Of a stretch of DNA of 64,000 nt, positions 7,305 to 16,940 are shown one piece after another. This stretch comes from Paenibacillus solanacearum (lineage in GTDB: Bacteria > Bacillota > Bacilli > Paenibacillales > NBRC-103111). The stretch lies in the NCBI RefSeq assembly GCF_910593845.1, contig NZ_CAJVAS010000004.1, forward strand, positions 248,001 through 312,000, given 5' to 3'. Numbering within the stretch: the first letter of the stretch is position 1; every line of letters starts with the position of its first letter. A program made the translations under genes and the position numbers. Under the pieces are notes generated by a model. It was not told the origin of the DNA and searched no databases. It saw only the letters and a list, made by a program, of their open reading frames with translations.

Positions 7305-8888
7305 ATGTACAAAGTACTGGTTATGGACGGCATTAGCGACATGGGGATTCAATTGCTGTATGATGCCCCGGATGTGGAAGTAGAGAAAAAGAACGGTCTT
7401 ACCGAAGATGAACTGGTAGCCATTATCCCGCAATACGACGCACTGCTCGTGCGCAGCGCCACCAAAGTCACCGACCGCATTATGGGCGCGGGCGACAAGC
7501 TGAAAGTCGTCGGACGCGCAGGCGTCGGCGTAGACAATATTGACCTGGAAGCAGCGACCAAGCGCGGGATCGTCGTCATCAATGCACCGGACGGCAACAC
7601 GATCGCAACTTGCGAGCTGACGTTCGCCATGATGATGTCGGTAGCCCGCATGATTCCGCAGGCTTACAAAAAAACGGTCGGCGGCGAGTGGGACCGCAAA
7701 ACGTTCGTCGGCGTAGAGCTTCGCAACAAAGTGCTCGGTGTGCTCGGCATGGGCCGCATCGGCAGCGAAGTCGCCAGACGCGCCAAGGCGTTCGGCATGA
7801 CCGTGCTCGGCTACGACCCGTTCTTGACGGAAGAACGCGCCGAAAAGCTCGGCGTGAAGCTAGGCACGGTGAACGAGATTTGCGCCCAGGCGGATTTCAT
7901 TACGGTGCACACGCCGCTGACGAGCGAAACTCGCCATATGATCAGCCGCCCGCAATTCGAGCTGATGAAAAAAGGCGCGCGCATCATCAACTGCGCACGC
8001 GGCGGCATTATCGATGAAATGGCGCTCGTGGAAGCGATCGATACCGGCATCGTGGCCGGCGCCGCATTCGACGTATTCGAGCAGGAGCCGCCTACGGCCG
8101 ATCATCCGTTCCTGAACAACCCGCGGATTATCGTAACGCCGCACCTCGGCGCTTCGACCGTCGAAGCCCAGGAGAACGTAGCGATCGACGTATCGGAAGA
8201 AGTGCTGCACATTCTGCGCGACGAGCCGTTCAAAAACGCGGTGAACATGCCGCCGGTACCGGCCAACGTGCTCAATAAAATTCAGCCGTACTTCGGTCTG
8301 GGCGTCAAGCTTGGCGAATTCCTCGGACAAACGGTCGAAGGCGCGATCAGCGAAATTACAGTCAGCTTCTCAGGCGACCTGATCGATACGGATACGTCCC
8401 CACTGACACGGCATATCGTCAAAGGCGTGCTGTCGCATCAGCTCGAAGGCGTCAATATCGTCAACGCGATGCATCTGGCGAAAACGCGCGGCGTCAATAT
8501 CGTCGTTCAAACGTCGGCCGCATCCCAAACATTTACGAACCTGATCACGCTGACGCTGAAGACGAAGAGCGGTCAGCGCACCGCCGCCGGTACGCTGCTG
8601 GCAGGCTACGGCGAACGGATCGTGCAAATCGACCAGTTCCCGGTCGACTTCGCGCCAGCAGGCCACCTGCTGCTCATCTCGCATAACGACAAGCCGGGCA
8701 TCATCGGTAAGGTTGGCACCTTGCTCGGCAGTAACGACGTGAACATCGCCACGATGCAAGTGGGACGCAAAACGTTCGGCGGCTCGGCCATCATGGTGCT
8801 TACAACGGATAAAGAAACCCCGAAGGACGTGATCAAGCAGCTGGAGCAGCTGCCAGAGCTGATCGCGGTCGCGGAACTGACGCTGTAA
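7305..8888 (+). CDS. serA: D-3-phosphoglycerate dehydrogenase
   Basis: The 527-aa protein catalyses the first step of serine synthesis, oxidising 3-phosphoglycerate with NAD. It is the long form: a nucleotide domain with GMGRIG and the catalytic set (CARGGIID, EQEPPTADHP, TPHLGAST), an intervening domain, and a C-terminal ACT domain (LLLISHNDKPGIIGKVGTLL) for feedback by serine. The ATG at 7305 has GGAGGG 8 nt upstream. An in-frame extension back to 6939 crosses the T-box leader and is not real. Confidence 0.96.
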   Translation: MYKVLVMDGISDMGIQLLYDAPDVEVEKKNGLTEDELVAIIPQYDALLVRSATKVTDRIMGAGDKLKVVGRAGVGVDNIDLEAATKRGIVVINAPDGNTIATCELTFAMMMSVARMIPQAYKKTVGGEWDRKTFVGVELRNKVLGVLGMGRIGSEVARRAKAFGMTVLGYDPFLTEERAEKLGVKLGTVNEICAQADFITVHTPLTSETRHMISRPQFELMKKGARIINCARGGIIDEMALVEAIDTGIVAGAAFDVFEQEPPTADHPFLNNPRIIVTPHLGASTVEAQENVAIDVSEEVLHILRDEPFKNAVNMPPVPANVLNKIQPYFGLGVKLGEFLGQTVEGAISEITVSFSGDLIDTDTSPLTRHIVKGVLSHQLEGVNIVNAMHLAKTRGVNIVVQTSAASQTFTNLITLTLKTKSGQRTAAGTLLAGYGERIVQIDQFPVDFAPAGHLLLISHNDKPGIIGKVGTLLGSNDVNIATMQVGRKTFGGSAIMVLTTDKETPKDVIKQLEQLPELIAVAELTL

Positions 8889-8952
8889 TCCGACCGGCGC
8901 TCCTGCGCCGAGGCTTTCATACATTCACGGTTACCACCCCATATAGAGAATC

Positions 8953-8992
8953 AAAAAAAGAAGCTTCGGCGAACGCCGAAGCTTCTTTTTTT
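8953..8992. terminator. Bidirectional terminator between serA and resE
   Basis: Near-perfect stem AAGAAGCTTCGGCG/CGCCGAAGCTTCTT with A and T tracts on the two sides, placed between convergent genes. Confidence 0.9.
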
Positions 8993-9003
8993 GGTTTCTT
9001 CGT

Positions 9004-10839
9004 CTAGTTCTGCTTGATTGGAAGCAAAATCGAAAATGTCGTCCCCTGCCCCAGCTGACTTTTAACCTGTACGGCCCCGTCATGCGCTTCTACGATGTTT
9101 TTGACAATAGAGAGTCCAAGACCTGTGCCGCCCGAAGCCCCCCGCGTACGGGCTTTGTCGGCCTTGTAGAACCGTTCGAAGATGAACGGCAGATCTTCCG
9201 GCGGGATGCCGTGTCCCTGGTCGGCAATATCGATCTGTACGGCCGGCTCGCCCCGCCATTCCAGCCGCGATGCTCTCAGTTCGATCGCCGCATGAGGCGG
9301 CGTGTGCCGCAGCGCATTGTCAAGCAGATTGGTGAGCACCTGCTCCAGGCGATCTTCGTCCGCCCGCATCAGCACAAGCCCATCGTCCGAAAACGAACAC
9401 GTGATGACAACCTCGCGCTCCTTGGACAGCGCCGCGAATTTCCGTTGAATCCGCCGCAAGAACGGCTCCAGCTCCAGTTCGCGGAAATGAAGCTCCATGT
9501 TGCCCGTCTCCATCTTCGCCAAATCGAGCAAATCTTTGACCAGCCGGCCCATCCGCAGCGATTCGTCATGAATGACTTGAGCCAGCTCCTTGCGCTCTTC
9601 CGGCGATGCCGCAATGTCGTCGAGCAGTGCTTCGCTGTACCCCTGCAGCATCGACAGCGGCGTCCGCAGCTCATGCGAGACGTTGGCGACAAAGTCTTTG
9701 CGCAGCTTGTCGAGCCGGTGCTCCTCCGTCACGTCCCGCATGACGGCGACTACGCCGCGCACCGCATCGCGGGAGTAGAGCGGCGCCATGACGACGTCCC
9801 ATACTTCACTTTGCACATGCAGCTTGGACGTCATCTCTGTGGCTTCGCTGATGACCGTCTGAAAGAGCGGCTGCATCGGCATCGGAATACGATAGGCCGG
9901 TTCCCCGGCGGAACCCGTGCCGCCCGTCTCCGACCAGCCGATCCGCCCCCATTCGCGGATGATCCGCTCGCCTTGGGGATTCGTCAAGATGACCTGCCCG
10001 TCCGCGTCGGACGTAATGACGGCATCCGTCATGCTTCGCAGCACGCTGGCCAGGTGCTCCTTCTCGTGGCTGAGCGCCTTGATCGTATCCGAAAGCTGCT
10101 CGCCCATATGGTTAAACGTCTGCCCCAGCTCGCCAATTTCATCGGATGACGTGATCGGCACCCGCGTGCCGTATTCTCCCTTGGAGATGAGATCGGCCGC
10201 TTTGCGCAGCTTTTGCAGCGGCTGGGTAATTTTCGTCAGCAGAAAGAAAGCGAAAAACGTCGTCATCAGAAAGCCGCAAACCCCGACGACTACGAACAAA
10301 TGTTTGACGTAAGATTGCGTTTCTTCATAAGACTGCGTGAGTTGGTACAGGATGAGCGCCCCGCCGGTTTGCGACTGCGATTCATTCATGAACGGCACGG
10401 CGACGGCCGTATATTCCCGGTTCATCGGCGTTTGCGGAATCGGTCCGCCGACGACGCGGTTATCGATAATTTGGCCGGCAAACACCTTTTGCAGGTCGGC
10501 CCTGGGGAAAAAGGACTCGAAACTGAGCGCAGGGCTTTTCGGCTGGTCGATCGGCGAGTTGATCAGCTTGAACTCCGTATCGATCACGATCGTGCTCGCT
10601 TCCTGCGCGCTCAGCAGCTCATTGACAACCTGCAAGTATCTCCGCTCTTCCCGATGCAGCGATATTTCGTCCGCCACCTTGACGGCCATCTTGCGCAAAT
10701 TGTCGACCTGGTCCTGCGACTTCGGAAACGACGTCTCAATATACCGGAATAAAAAGAGGCTGAGCGTCAACAGCACAACGACAACCAGCCCAATAATCGT
10801 AATCCACAATTTGCCTACGATGGTTCGGAGTATAAACAC
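9004..10839 (-). CDS. resE: Two-component sensor histidine kinase ResE
   Basis: The 611-aa kinase has two membrane segments (about 13-33 and 181-202) around an extracytoplasmic sensor, a HAMP linker (203-255), a PAS domain (about 260-375), the H-box with H389 (FVANVSHELRTPLS) and a C-terminal ATPase domain with the G boxes DQGHGIPPEDLPFIF and GTGLGLSIV. ResE phosphorylates ResD when oxygen or electron flow is low. The GTG start directly follows the resD stop codon (TAAGTG), so the pair is translationally coupled. Confidence 0.93.
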   Translation of the reverse strand: MFILRTIVGKLWITIIGLVVVVLLTLSLFLFRYIETSFPKSQDQVDNLRKMAVKVADEISLHREERRYLQVVNELLSAQEASTIVIDTEFKLINSPIDQPKSPALSFESFFPRADLQKVFAGQIIDNRVVGGPIPQTPMNREYTAVAVPFMNESQSQTGGALILYQLTQSYEETQSYVKHLFVVVGVCGFLMTTFFAFFLLTKITQPLQKLRKAADLISKGEYGTRVPITSSDEIGELGQTFNHMGEQLSDTIKALSHEKEHLASVLRSMTDAVITSDADGQVILTNPQGERIIREWGRIGWSETGGTGSAGEPAYRIPMPMQPLFQTVISEATEMTSKLHVQSEVWDVVMAPLYSRDAVRGVVAVMRDVTEEHRLDKLRKDFVANVSHELRTPLSMLQGYSEALLDDIAASPEERKELAQVIHDESLRMGRLVKDLLDLAKMETGNMELHFRELELEPFLRRIQRKFAALSKEREVVITCSFSDDGLVLMRADEDRLEQVLTNLLDNALRHTPPHAAIELRASRLEWRGEPAVQIDIADQGHGIPPEDLPFIFERFYKADKARTRGASGGTGLGLSIVKNIVEAHDGAVQVKSQLGQGTTFSILLPIKQN

Positions 10840-11556
10840 TTATTTCGGCACCTCGAGCTTGTAGCCGACGCCCCATACGGTCGTAATCATGCCCGCGGCA
10901 TCCGGCGACACTTTATTCAGCTTCTCGCGAAGCCGTTTGACATGTGTATCCACCGTCCGCAAATCGCCGAAAAATTCATAATTCCACACGTCTTTGAGCA
11001 GCTCCTCCCGCGAGAACACCTTGTCGGGCGAGACCGCCAAATAATGGAGCAGCTCATACTCTTTCGGCGTGAGCGCCACTTCCTGGCCCCCGGCCGTTAC
11101 CCGGTGCGCGTCGTGCTCGATGACCAAATTCGGGAACACGATATTGTTGCTCGTGTTCACTTCCTTGGACAAGTACGCCGTCACCGAGGAACGGCGCAAA
11201 ATCGCCTTCACCCGGTAAATGACTTCCCGGGGGCTGAACGGCTTGACGACATAATCGTCCGCGCCGGATTCAAATCCCTGCACCCGGTTCGTCTCCTCGC
11301 CCTTGGCCGTCAGCATAATGATCGGCGTCGATTTCACCTGACGCAGCCTCGCGCAAACCTCGTTGCCGTCAATGCCCGGCAGCATTACGTCGAGCAGGAT
11401 AAGATCGAAGTCGGCGTCCATTGCCTTGCGAAGCGCCGACTCCCCGTCCTCCGCTTCTTCGATCGCGAAATTTTCTTTCTCCAGATACATTCGCAGCAAT
11501 CGGCGAATCCGTTCTTCGTCGTCTACGACCAAAATCGTCTTTTTCGGTTCTGTCAT
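10840..11556 (-). CDS. resD: Response regulator ResD
   Basis: This 238-aa OmpR-type regulator has a receiver domain with acidic pocket DDEE, phosphoacceptor D56 (LILLDVMLPG) and K106 (VKPFSPRE), then a winged-helix DNA-binding domain. ResD controls respiration and fermentation genes, including ctaA and the res operon in B. subtilis. The ATG at 11556 was chosen over an ATG 27 nt upstream because AAGGAGG lies 8 nt before it. The gene sits between resC and resE. Confidence 0.94.
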   Translation of the reverse strand: MTEPKKTILVVDDEERIRRLLRMYLEKENFAIEEAEDGESALRKAMDADFDLILLDVMLPGIDGNEVCARLRQVKSTPIIMLTAKGEETNRVQGFESGADDYVVKPFSPREVIYRVKAILRRSSVTAYLSKEVNTSNNIVFPNLVIEHDAHRVTAGGQEVALTPKEYELLHYLAVSPDKVFSREELLKDVWNYEFFGDLRTVDTHVKRLREKLNKVSPDAAGMITTVWGVGYKLEVPK

Positions 11557-11601
11557 CTGCCCAACCTCCTTATTCACGTTCATTTCATATTCAAATCGTC
11601 A

Positions 11602-12849
11602 TTACACGCCGGAATACGAGTGCAATCCGGCAATCACCAGATTGACGCCGATCAGCGTAAACATGACGACGAGAAAGCCGATTACGGACAACCAAGCAGA
11701 ACGCTTGCCCTGCCAGCCCCGCGAAAGGCGAAGATGCAAATAGGCCGCATAGAACAGCCATACGATCAAGGCCCATACTTCCTTCGGGTCCCATCCCCAG
11801 AACCGCCCCCAAGCTTCCGCTGCCCAAATCATTGCGAAGATCAAGGCGCCGAGCGTAAAGATCGGATAGCCGATCGCAATCGCCCGGTAGCTGATCTCGT
11901 CCACATCATCCGGGTCCATGCCTTGCAGGAGCGGCTGCAGCGCCTCGCCGAGCGGACGGCGCACGATAAGCCGCAGGATGGCATACAGCAGAACTCCGCA
12001 CAGTACAGACCAAATGACGGTATTCAGCTTCCGTCCGGCATTGGCGCCCTTCATCCAGGACGGCGCTTCGAACATCGGCTCTTTCATGCCGAGAAACGGC
12101 TTCATCTCGACCAGCTTGCCCTGATACGGGGCGACGATCGGAGGCAGCACGTAATCGACATTTTGCTGAATCACTTGCTCCACATTATCTTTTCCCGTTA
12201 CGGTCACATCGTTGGCGAACCGGGCATGATACCCCGCTCCGTTAAAGCTGAAGATGGCTGCGACGAACGCGATAATCAACACAAGCGTGAACAGGGTGAA
12301 CTCCACGCCGCGCTGTTCCCGCCGGTCCTTCGGGTCCGAGCTCTTGAAGTTGATGCTTTGCAGCAAATACATGAGCCCCCCGGCAAAGCCTACGGCGAAG
12401 AACGCTTCCCCGAAAGCGGCCGTCGTCACGTGAATTTTCAGCCAGTAGCTCTGCAGCGCCGGAATGAGCGGCTGCACCTCATGCGGGAACACGGAGGCAT
12501 AGCCGATAATGATGATCGCGATCGGTACGGCAAAAATGCCGAGCACCGGCGTGCGGTACAAAAGAAAGACGATAATGAATGCCAGTACGATCATCATGGC
12601 TAGAAACGTCATAAATTCGTACATGTTGCTGGTCGGAATATGACCGGCTTCCGCCCAGCGGGTAAAGAAGAACGCGAGGTGGGAGAGAAAGCCGATCACC
12701 GTCAATAACAGCCCGATGTTCCCCCACCGCTTCCCGTATGCTTCCGGGTCGGTCACCATGACCGATTTTTTGCCGGTGATCGCGATCACGAATCCGATCA
12801 GCGCCAGCGCGTAGACGATAAAAGCAACGAGCAAAAAATTACTGCTCAC
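11602..12849 (-). CDS. resC: Cytochrome c biogenesis protein ResC (CcsA family)
   Basis: This 415-aa membrane protein carries the haem-handling WWD-type motif near its C-terminus (WGRFWGWDPKEVWALIVW) with conserved histidines on neighbouring loops. ResB and ResC form the System II haem export and ligation complex that attaches haem to apocytochromes c. The start is GTG and overlaps the resB stop as GTGA, which indicates translational coupling. Confidence 0.93.
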   Translation of the reverse strand: MSSNFLLVAFIVYALALIGFVIAITGKKSVMVTDPEAYGKRWGNIGLLLTVIGFLSHLAFFFTRWAEAGHIPTSNMYEFMTFLAMMIVLAFIIVFLLYRTPVLGIFAVPIAIIIIGYASVFPHEVQPLIPALQSYWLKIHVTTAAFGEAFFAVGFAGGLMYLLQSINFKSSDPKDRREQRGVEFTLFTLVLIIAFVAAIFSFNGAGYHARFANDVTVTGKDNVEQVIQQNVDYVLPPIVAPYQGKLVEMKPFLGMKEPMFEAPSWMKGANAGRKLNTVIWSVLCGVLLYAILRLIVRRPLGEALQPLLQGMDPDDVDEISYRAIAIGYPIFTLGALIFAMIWAAEAWGRFWGWDPKEVWALIVWLFYAAYLHLRLSRGWQGKRSAWLSVIGFLVVMFTLIGVNLVIAGLHSYSGV

Positions 12850-14531
12850 GATTCTGCCACCCTTCTCTCTAACGACTTGGGATCGACTGCGATCCCGCTT
12901 TTCTGCAGCGTATCCGCCACTTCCTTGCGCACGCCGAACCAGTTTTTATTCGTATGGGCTCCCAGCGTGATCCGGTTGTCGTCGATGCGCAGCCAAACGC
13001 GCCGGTGCTGCCAATAAAATCCCATAATCAAGCCGATCATCGATATGGCGGCGCCAACCCAGATGTAAGGCATCGCCCGGTCGATCCGAATGTTAAGGAA
13101 GCTGATATATTCCGAGATCGTCACGTCATCCATCGATCCGACGGACAGTTCAAGCTTCTCGGCGAGCGCCCCGTTGATTTCGTCTTGTCGGAAATTGACC
13201 TTGTCGACCTGGCGCGGGAAATAAATAAACGGCTCCCACTGGGAGGACATCCCCGGCCCGGTAATCGTGAAGACGAATCCCGGCATCTTCGGCTCATTGG
13301 ATTTCGTGAGGGGCACGCCCTTATCGTCCAGCGCGAATTCCGGGAAGTACGCCTTCAGCTTCAGCTCGTAAGGTCCCGCCTTGTACACTTCCTCCGGCTT
13401 GTCCATCCGGATATCCAGCGTACCATACACTTCGCCGGTCTTCTTATCCTTCAGCGACGGCTTCACGGCCAGCAGTACCGGCGACAGGCTAAAATCGAAC
13501 TGATACGCCATAAAGCCTTTATATTCGAGCGGCTTGTTCACGACGATATCCTGCCGGTGCACTTCCTCGAGCACCGGCTCCTTCACCGGATCGCTGCAAT
13601 TCGCTTTACACTCGTACAGCACCGCTTTCGTTTCATACACCTTCGGAACGTCCTGTCCTTTGGCGCGAAACTCCTCCGACATTTCATCCGGCGCGTAAAA
13701 GTCGATCGTAAACTTCTCGTTCTTCAAGTAATACGGCGTATCCTGAATCTTGACGAGCTTGCCCTCGGGAAACGCGAGATGCTGATCCATATGCCATCCG
13801 GGAATGCTGCGCATCAGCACGGCCCCGAGAAAGATGATCAGTCCGATGTGATTAATGTAAGGTCCCCAGCGGCTGAAACGATACTTTTCCGCCAGCAAAG
13901 CCGTACCGTCGGTATGTACGCGGTAATGCTTCTTTCTCAGCTGCTCCGCCGCTTTCGAGGTCCAGGCCACCGCCGCCGCCTCGCTCGAAGCGCTTTCCCC
14001 GGCGGACGGAAGCATGCCGCTGAACGTCACTTTCTGTCTCGTCAAAAAGCTCGGATGCTTGCGGATTTGCTGCTTGCTCAGCGCCCGGTACAGCGGCAGC
14101 ACCCGGTCCAGGCTGCAGACGACGAGCGAAGTGCCGATCATGAACAGCAACAACTTGTACCACCAGGACTCGAATGTGTGGGACAATCCCAAAACATAAT
14201 AAATTTGACCGAGCGTCCCGTACGTTTCCTTGTAGTATACCGACGGATCCAGGTTCAGGAACGTGCTCTCCTGCGGATAAACGGTTCCCAGCATGGAAGT
14301 CAGCAGCGTAATGACGATGAGATAAATGGCGATTTTGACGGATGAAAAGAAATTCCATATCCAATCCAGCAAGTCCGGGTTTGCCCGCTGCGAGCGTCGG
14401 GCAACGCCATCGTATTTCATCTCGAGCACTTCGCTGCCGTCCTCGTCCATCAGCGGCTTGCCGCAAGATTCGCATAGCACGGTGCCGATATGATTCTGAT
14501 GTCCGCATTCGCATTTTGTATTTTGAATCAT
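12846..14531 (-). CDS. resB: Cytochrome c biogenesis protein ResB (Ccs1 family)
   Basis: The 561-aa membrane protein has four membrane segments around a large extracytoplasmic domain, as expected for Ccs1/ResB. It starts with an extra cytoplasmic zinc-ribbon-like stretch (C-x-C and C-x2-C within the first 23 residues, CECG and CESCG), which B. subtilis ResB lacks as far as I recall. The ATG at 14531 follows AGGAGG by 4 nt; a longer frame upstream has no ribosome site and overlaps the gap after resA. It works with ResC. Confidence 0.92.
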   Translation of the reverse strand: MIQNTKCECGHQNHIGTVLCESCGKPLMDEDGSEVLEMKYDGVARRSQRANPDLLDWIWNFFSSVKIAIYLIVITLLTSMLGTVYPQESTFLNLDPSVYYKETYGTLGQIYYVLGLSHTFESWWYKLLLFMIGTSLVVCSLDRVLPLYRALSKQQIRKHPSFLTRQKVTFSGMLPSAGESASSEAAAVAWTSKAAEQLRKKHYRVHTDGTALLAEKYRFSRWGPYINHIGLIIFLGAVLMRSIPGWHMDQHLAFPEGKLVKIQDTPYYLKNEKFTIDFYAPDEMSEEFRAKGQDVPKVYETKAVLYECKANCSDPVKEPVLEEVHRQDIVVNKPLEYKGFMAYQFDFSLSPVLLAVKPSLKDKKTGEVYGTLDIRMDKPEEVYKAGPYELKLKAYFPEFALDDKGVPLTKSNEPKMPGFVFTITGPGMSSQWEPFIYFPRQVDKVNFRQDEINGALAEKLELSVGSMDDVTISEYISFLNIRIDRAMPYIWVGAAISMIGLIMGFYWQHRRVWLRIDDNRITLGAHTNKNWFGVRKEVADTLQKSGIAVDPKSLERRVAES

Positions 14532-14608
14532 GGCGCCTCCTGCGTATACGCGAAAAAAAAGCAGTGGGTCTTGCATGGAACTCGCTGCTCTTTTTCCGGC
14601 ATACACGC

Positions 14609-15133
14609 TTATTTTAATAAAGTCGTTAACGTACTGTCGATATAAGCCTCCGTCATTTCACCGATTTTGATTTCTGCAATTTTGCCGTCGGTGCCGATGA
14701 AAAACGTTGTCGGGTATTGCGTAACGCCATACCGCTTGCGGTTCTCTTCGTTCTTGTCGAACAAGATCGGAAAGGTCACGTTATATTGACTGATAAAATT
14801 TTGCACCGCCACGCGCGGTTCGTCGAGATTGAGTCCGAGAAACTCCACGTTTTTGCCCGCCCACTTCGCATGCTGGCGTTCCAGCGCCGGCATTTCGTTG
14901 CGACAGGGCTCGCACCACGTTCCCCAGAAGTTGACAACCGCGACTTTGCCTTTGGCATCCGAAAGCTTATACGTTTTGCCGTCCAGTCCGAGCAGCGTAA
15001 AATCCGGGGCTTTGGAACCGACCTCGGGCTTCTTGTCGCTAAAAAATAAATTGCTGACAAGCGTCAATGCGCCGACGGCGACAATGACGGCGAATATGGC
15101 AATCTGGATCCACTTTCTATTTTTCCCCATCAT
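14609..15133 (-). CDS. resA: Thiol-disulfide oxidoreductase ResA
   Basis: A 174-aa membrane-anchored thioredoxin-like protein with the anchor at residues 9-30 and active site C74-E-P-C77 (WCEPC), the same dipeptide as B. subtilis ResA. It reduces the disulfide in apocytochrome c CXXCH motifs so that haem can be attached. It is the first gene of the res operon and follows rluB by 68 nt. Two ATG codons in tandem are possible starts. Confidence 0.94.
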   Translation of the reverse strand: MMGKNRKWIQIAIFAVIVAVGALTLVSNLFFSDKKPEVGSKAPDFTLLGLDGKTYKLSDAKGKVAVVNFWGTWCEPCRNEMPALERQHAKWAGKNVEFLGLNLDEPRVAVQNFISQYNVTFPILFDKNEENRKRYGVTQYPTTFFIGTDGKIAEIKIGEMTEAYIDSTLTTLLK

Positions 15134-15201
15134 CCCACACCTTCAAACGAATTGCTGCGCAGCAGCATCAACTTTATTATAGCGAAAAAATACCGCGTGC
15201 A

Positions 15202-15963
15202 TTATTCGCCTTTTTGAATATTATGTGACTCTGCGCTTCCAGCCGACAGCGCTTCCTCGCGCAGCTCGCGCACCTCCTGCGGTGTCAAGTGCCGGTACTT
15301 GCCCCGCGGCACGCCCGAAAGCTGGAGCGGACCGAACTGGACGCGCTTCAATTTGATGACCGGATGATGAATGGCGTCGAACATGCGTCTGACTTGCCGG
15401 TTGCGGCCTTCGAAGATCGTAATTTTGACGACGGTCTCGTTCGTCTGCGGATCGATATCATGGTACTCCACTTCGGCCGGAGCGGTCATGCCGTCCTCCA
15501 GCTTGATCCCGGTGCGCAGCTTGTCCAGCGCCGTTCCGTGCGGAACACCCTTGACCGTGGCCAAGTAGGTGCGCGGCACATGATGCTTCGGATGCGTCAG
15601 CAGATGCGCGAATTCGCCGTCGTTCGTCAGCAGCAGCAGCCCTTCCGTATCGTAATCCAGGCGGCCGATCGGATAAATCCGCTCCTTCAAATTTTTGAAA
15701 AAGTCGGTTACCGTCTTCCGGCCCTCTGGGTCTTGCGCGCTCGTAATGACACCCTTCGGTTTATTGAACAGCACATACACTTTGGACTCGCGCTTGATCG
15801 GACGTCCGTCCACTTTAATGGAATCTTGGGCCGGATCAACCTTAACGCCCAGTACCGTGACCACGCGGTCGTTCACTTCCACCCGCCCGGCCGTAATCAA
15901 TTCCTCGCATTTGCGTCGGGATGCGATGCCCGCTTCAGCCAATACTTTTTGCAATCGTTCCAT
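15202..15963 (-). CDS. rluB: 23S rRNA pseudouridine synthase RluB
   Basis: The 253-aa protein has an N-terminal S4 RNA-binding domain (residues 1-60) and a RsuA-type catalytic domain with D103 in GRLDYDTEGLL. RluB modifies a uridine in helix 89 of 23S rRNA in E. coli. GAGGTGA lies 9 nt before the ATG. The order spmB-rluB-resA follows B. subtilis except for the small amidase-like gene inserted upstream. Confidence 0.93.
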   Translation of the reverse strand: MERLQKVLAEAGIASRRKCEELITAGRVEVNDRVVTVLGVKVDPAQDSIKVDGRPIKRESKVYVLFNKPKGVITSAQDPEGRKTVTDFFKNLKERIYPIGRLDYDTEGLLLLTNDGEFAHLLTHPKHHVPRTYLATVKGVPHGTALDKLRTGIKLEDGMTAPAEVEYHDIDPQTNETVVKITIFEGRNRQVRRMFDAIHHPVIKLKRVQFGPLQLSGVPRGKYRHLTPQEVRELREEALSAGSAESHNIQKGE

Positions 15964-15982
15964 AAACGGAATTCACCTCAAG

Positions 15983-16324
15983 CTAATGATACCTATCCTC
16001 GGGTGAAATCACAAGTTGAGACCATGGGAATATAGGTCCCGGGCACGAATTCGAGTGCGGGAATATGTCCTGAGGCTGAAAATCGTTCAAATGGGCAAGA
16101 CGAAGCACCAGTTTGTTGAGGATGAACATCTGTTCCTTCTGCATAGGGGTCCACTCGTTGCGCGGTTGGGAAAAGTCCCCCTCCAAGCAGATGTGAATGT
16201 AAAGCGGGTCGGTTTGTTCGGAAGAAGGGATGATTGCGCCGGATTTGGCGATAAAGAAATCATACCCTTTTCCATTGATGGCATAGCACGCGGAATGATG
16301 AACAACGACTCCATAGTACGGCAA
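15983..16324 (-). CDS. Small PGRP/Amidase_2-like protein
   Basis: With a TTG start at 16324 (AGAGGTGA 5 nt upstream) the product is 113 aa; a GTG at 16333 is the alternative. Family marks are VVVHHSAC at the N-terminus, ICLEGDFSQPRNEWTPMQ in the middle and PHSNSCPG near the end, matching the VVHH, GDF and H-CPG signatures of N-acetylmuramoyl-L-alanine amidases. The spacing between the second His and Cys is four residues, shorter than the usual eight, so the zinc site may be altered or the protein may bind rather than cut peptidoglycan. No signal peptide is visible. It lies between spmB and rluB. Confidence 0.75.
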   Translation of the reverse strand: MPYYGVVVHHSACYAINGKGYDFFIAKSGAIIPSSEQTDPLYIHICLEGDFSQPRNEWTPMQKEQMFILNKLVLRLAHLNDFQPQDIFPHSNSCPGPIFPWSQLVISPEDRYH

Positions 16325-16399
16325 GCAGCTCACCTCTTTGGCGAAGGTTTCCTGCTGCAGTATATGTGCCGGGCAAACGGGGGGTGCAGACGAAGCGAT

Positions 16400-16933
16400 T
16401 TAGCCGAAGACGAGGTAACAAATGATGATCGAGGCGACGAAGCCGACGGCGTCGGAAATCAGGCCAACCTTCAGCGCATAGCCGGCCTTGCGGATGCCGA
16501 TGGCGCCGAAATACACCGTAATGACATACAGCGTCGTGTCCGTGCTTCCTTGTATCGTGGAGGCGATGCGCCCGATCATCGAATCGGGACCAAACTGGGA
16601 GATGAGGTCGGTCGTGAACGCCAGCGAGCCGGCTCCCGTAATCGGGCGCAGCAGCGCAAGCGGAATGACTTCCGTCGGGACGCCGATCCATTCGCAAAGA
16701 GGCTTCAGCCAGCCGATGAACAGTTCCATGGCGCCCGAGGCGCGAAACACGCTGATCGCCACCATCATGCCGACCAAATGCGGGATGATGCGGATCGCCG
16801 TATCGAAGCCGTCTTTGGCCCCGTCTACGAACGATTCATAGACGGGGATTTTACGGTAAGCGGCATACAGCGGAATAAAGACGATAATGACCGGAATGGC
16901 CCATGCCGATATGATATTGACGAAATTGTACAC
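16400..16933 (-). CDS. spmB: Spore maturation protein B
   Basis: A 177-aa membrane protein with nucleoside-recognition (Gate) domain character and about five membrane segments. SpmA and SpmB are needed for full dehydration of the spore core. The GTG start has AAAGGATG 8 nt upstream, and the gap to spmA is 7 nt, so dacB-spmA-spmB form one unit as in B. subtilis, where it is driven by sigma-E. Confidence 0.93.
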   Translation of the reverse strand: MYNFVNIISAWAIPVIIVFIPLYAAYRKIPVYESFVDGAKDGFDTAIRIIPHLVGMMVAISVFRASGAMELFIGWLKPLCEWIGVPTEVIPLALLRPITGAGSLAFTTDLISQFGPDSMIGRIASTIQGSTDTTLYVITVYFGAIGIRKAGYALKVGLISDAVGFVASIIICYLVFG

Positions 16934-16940
16934 GGTTCGT

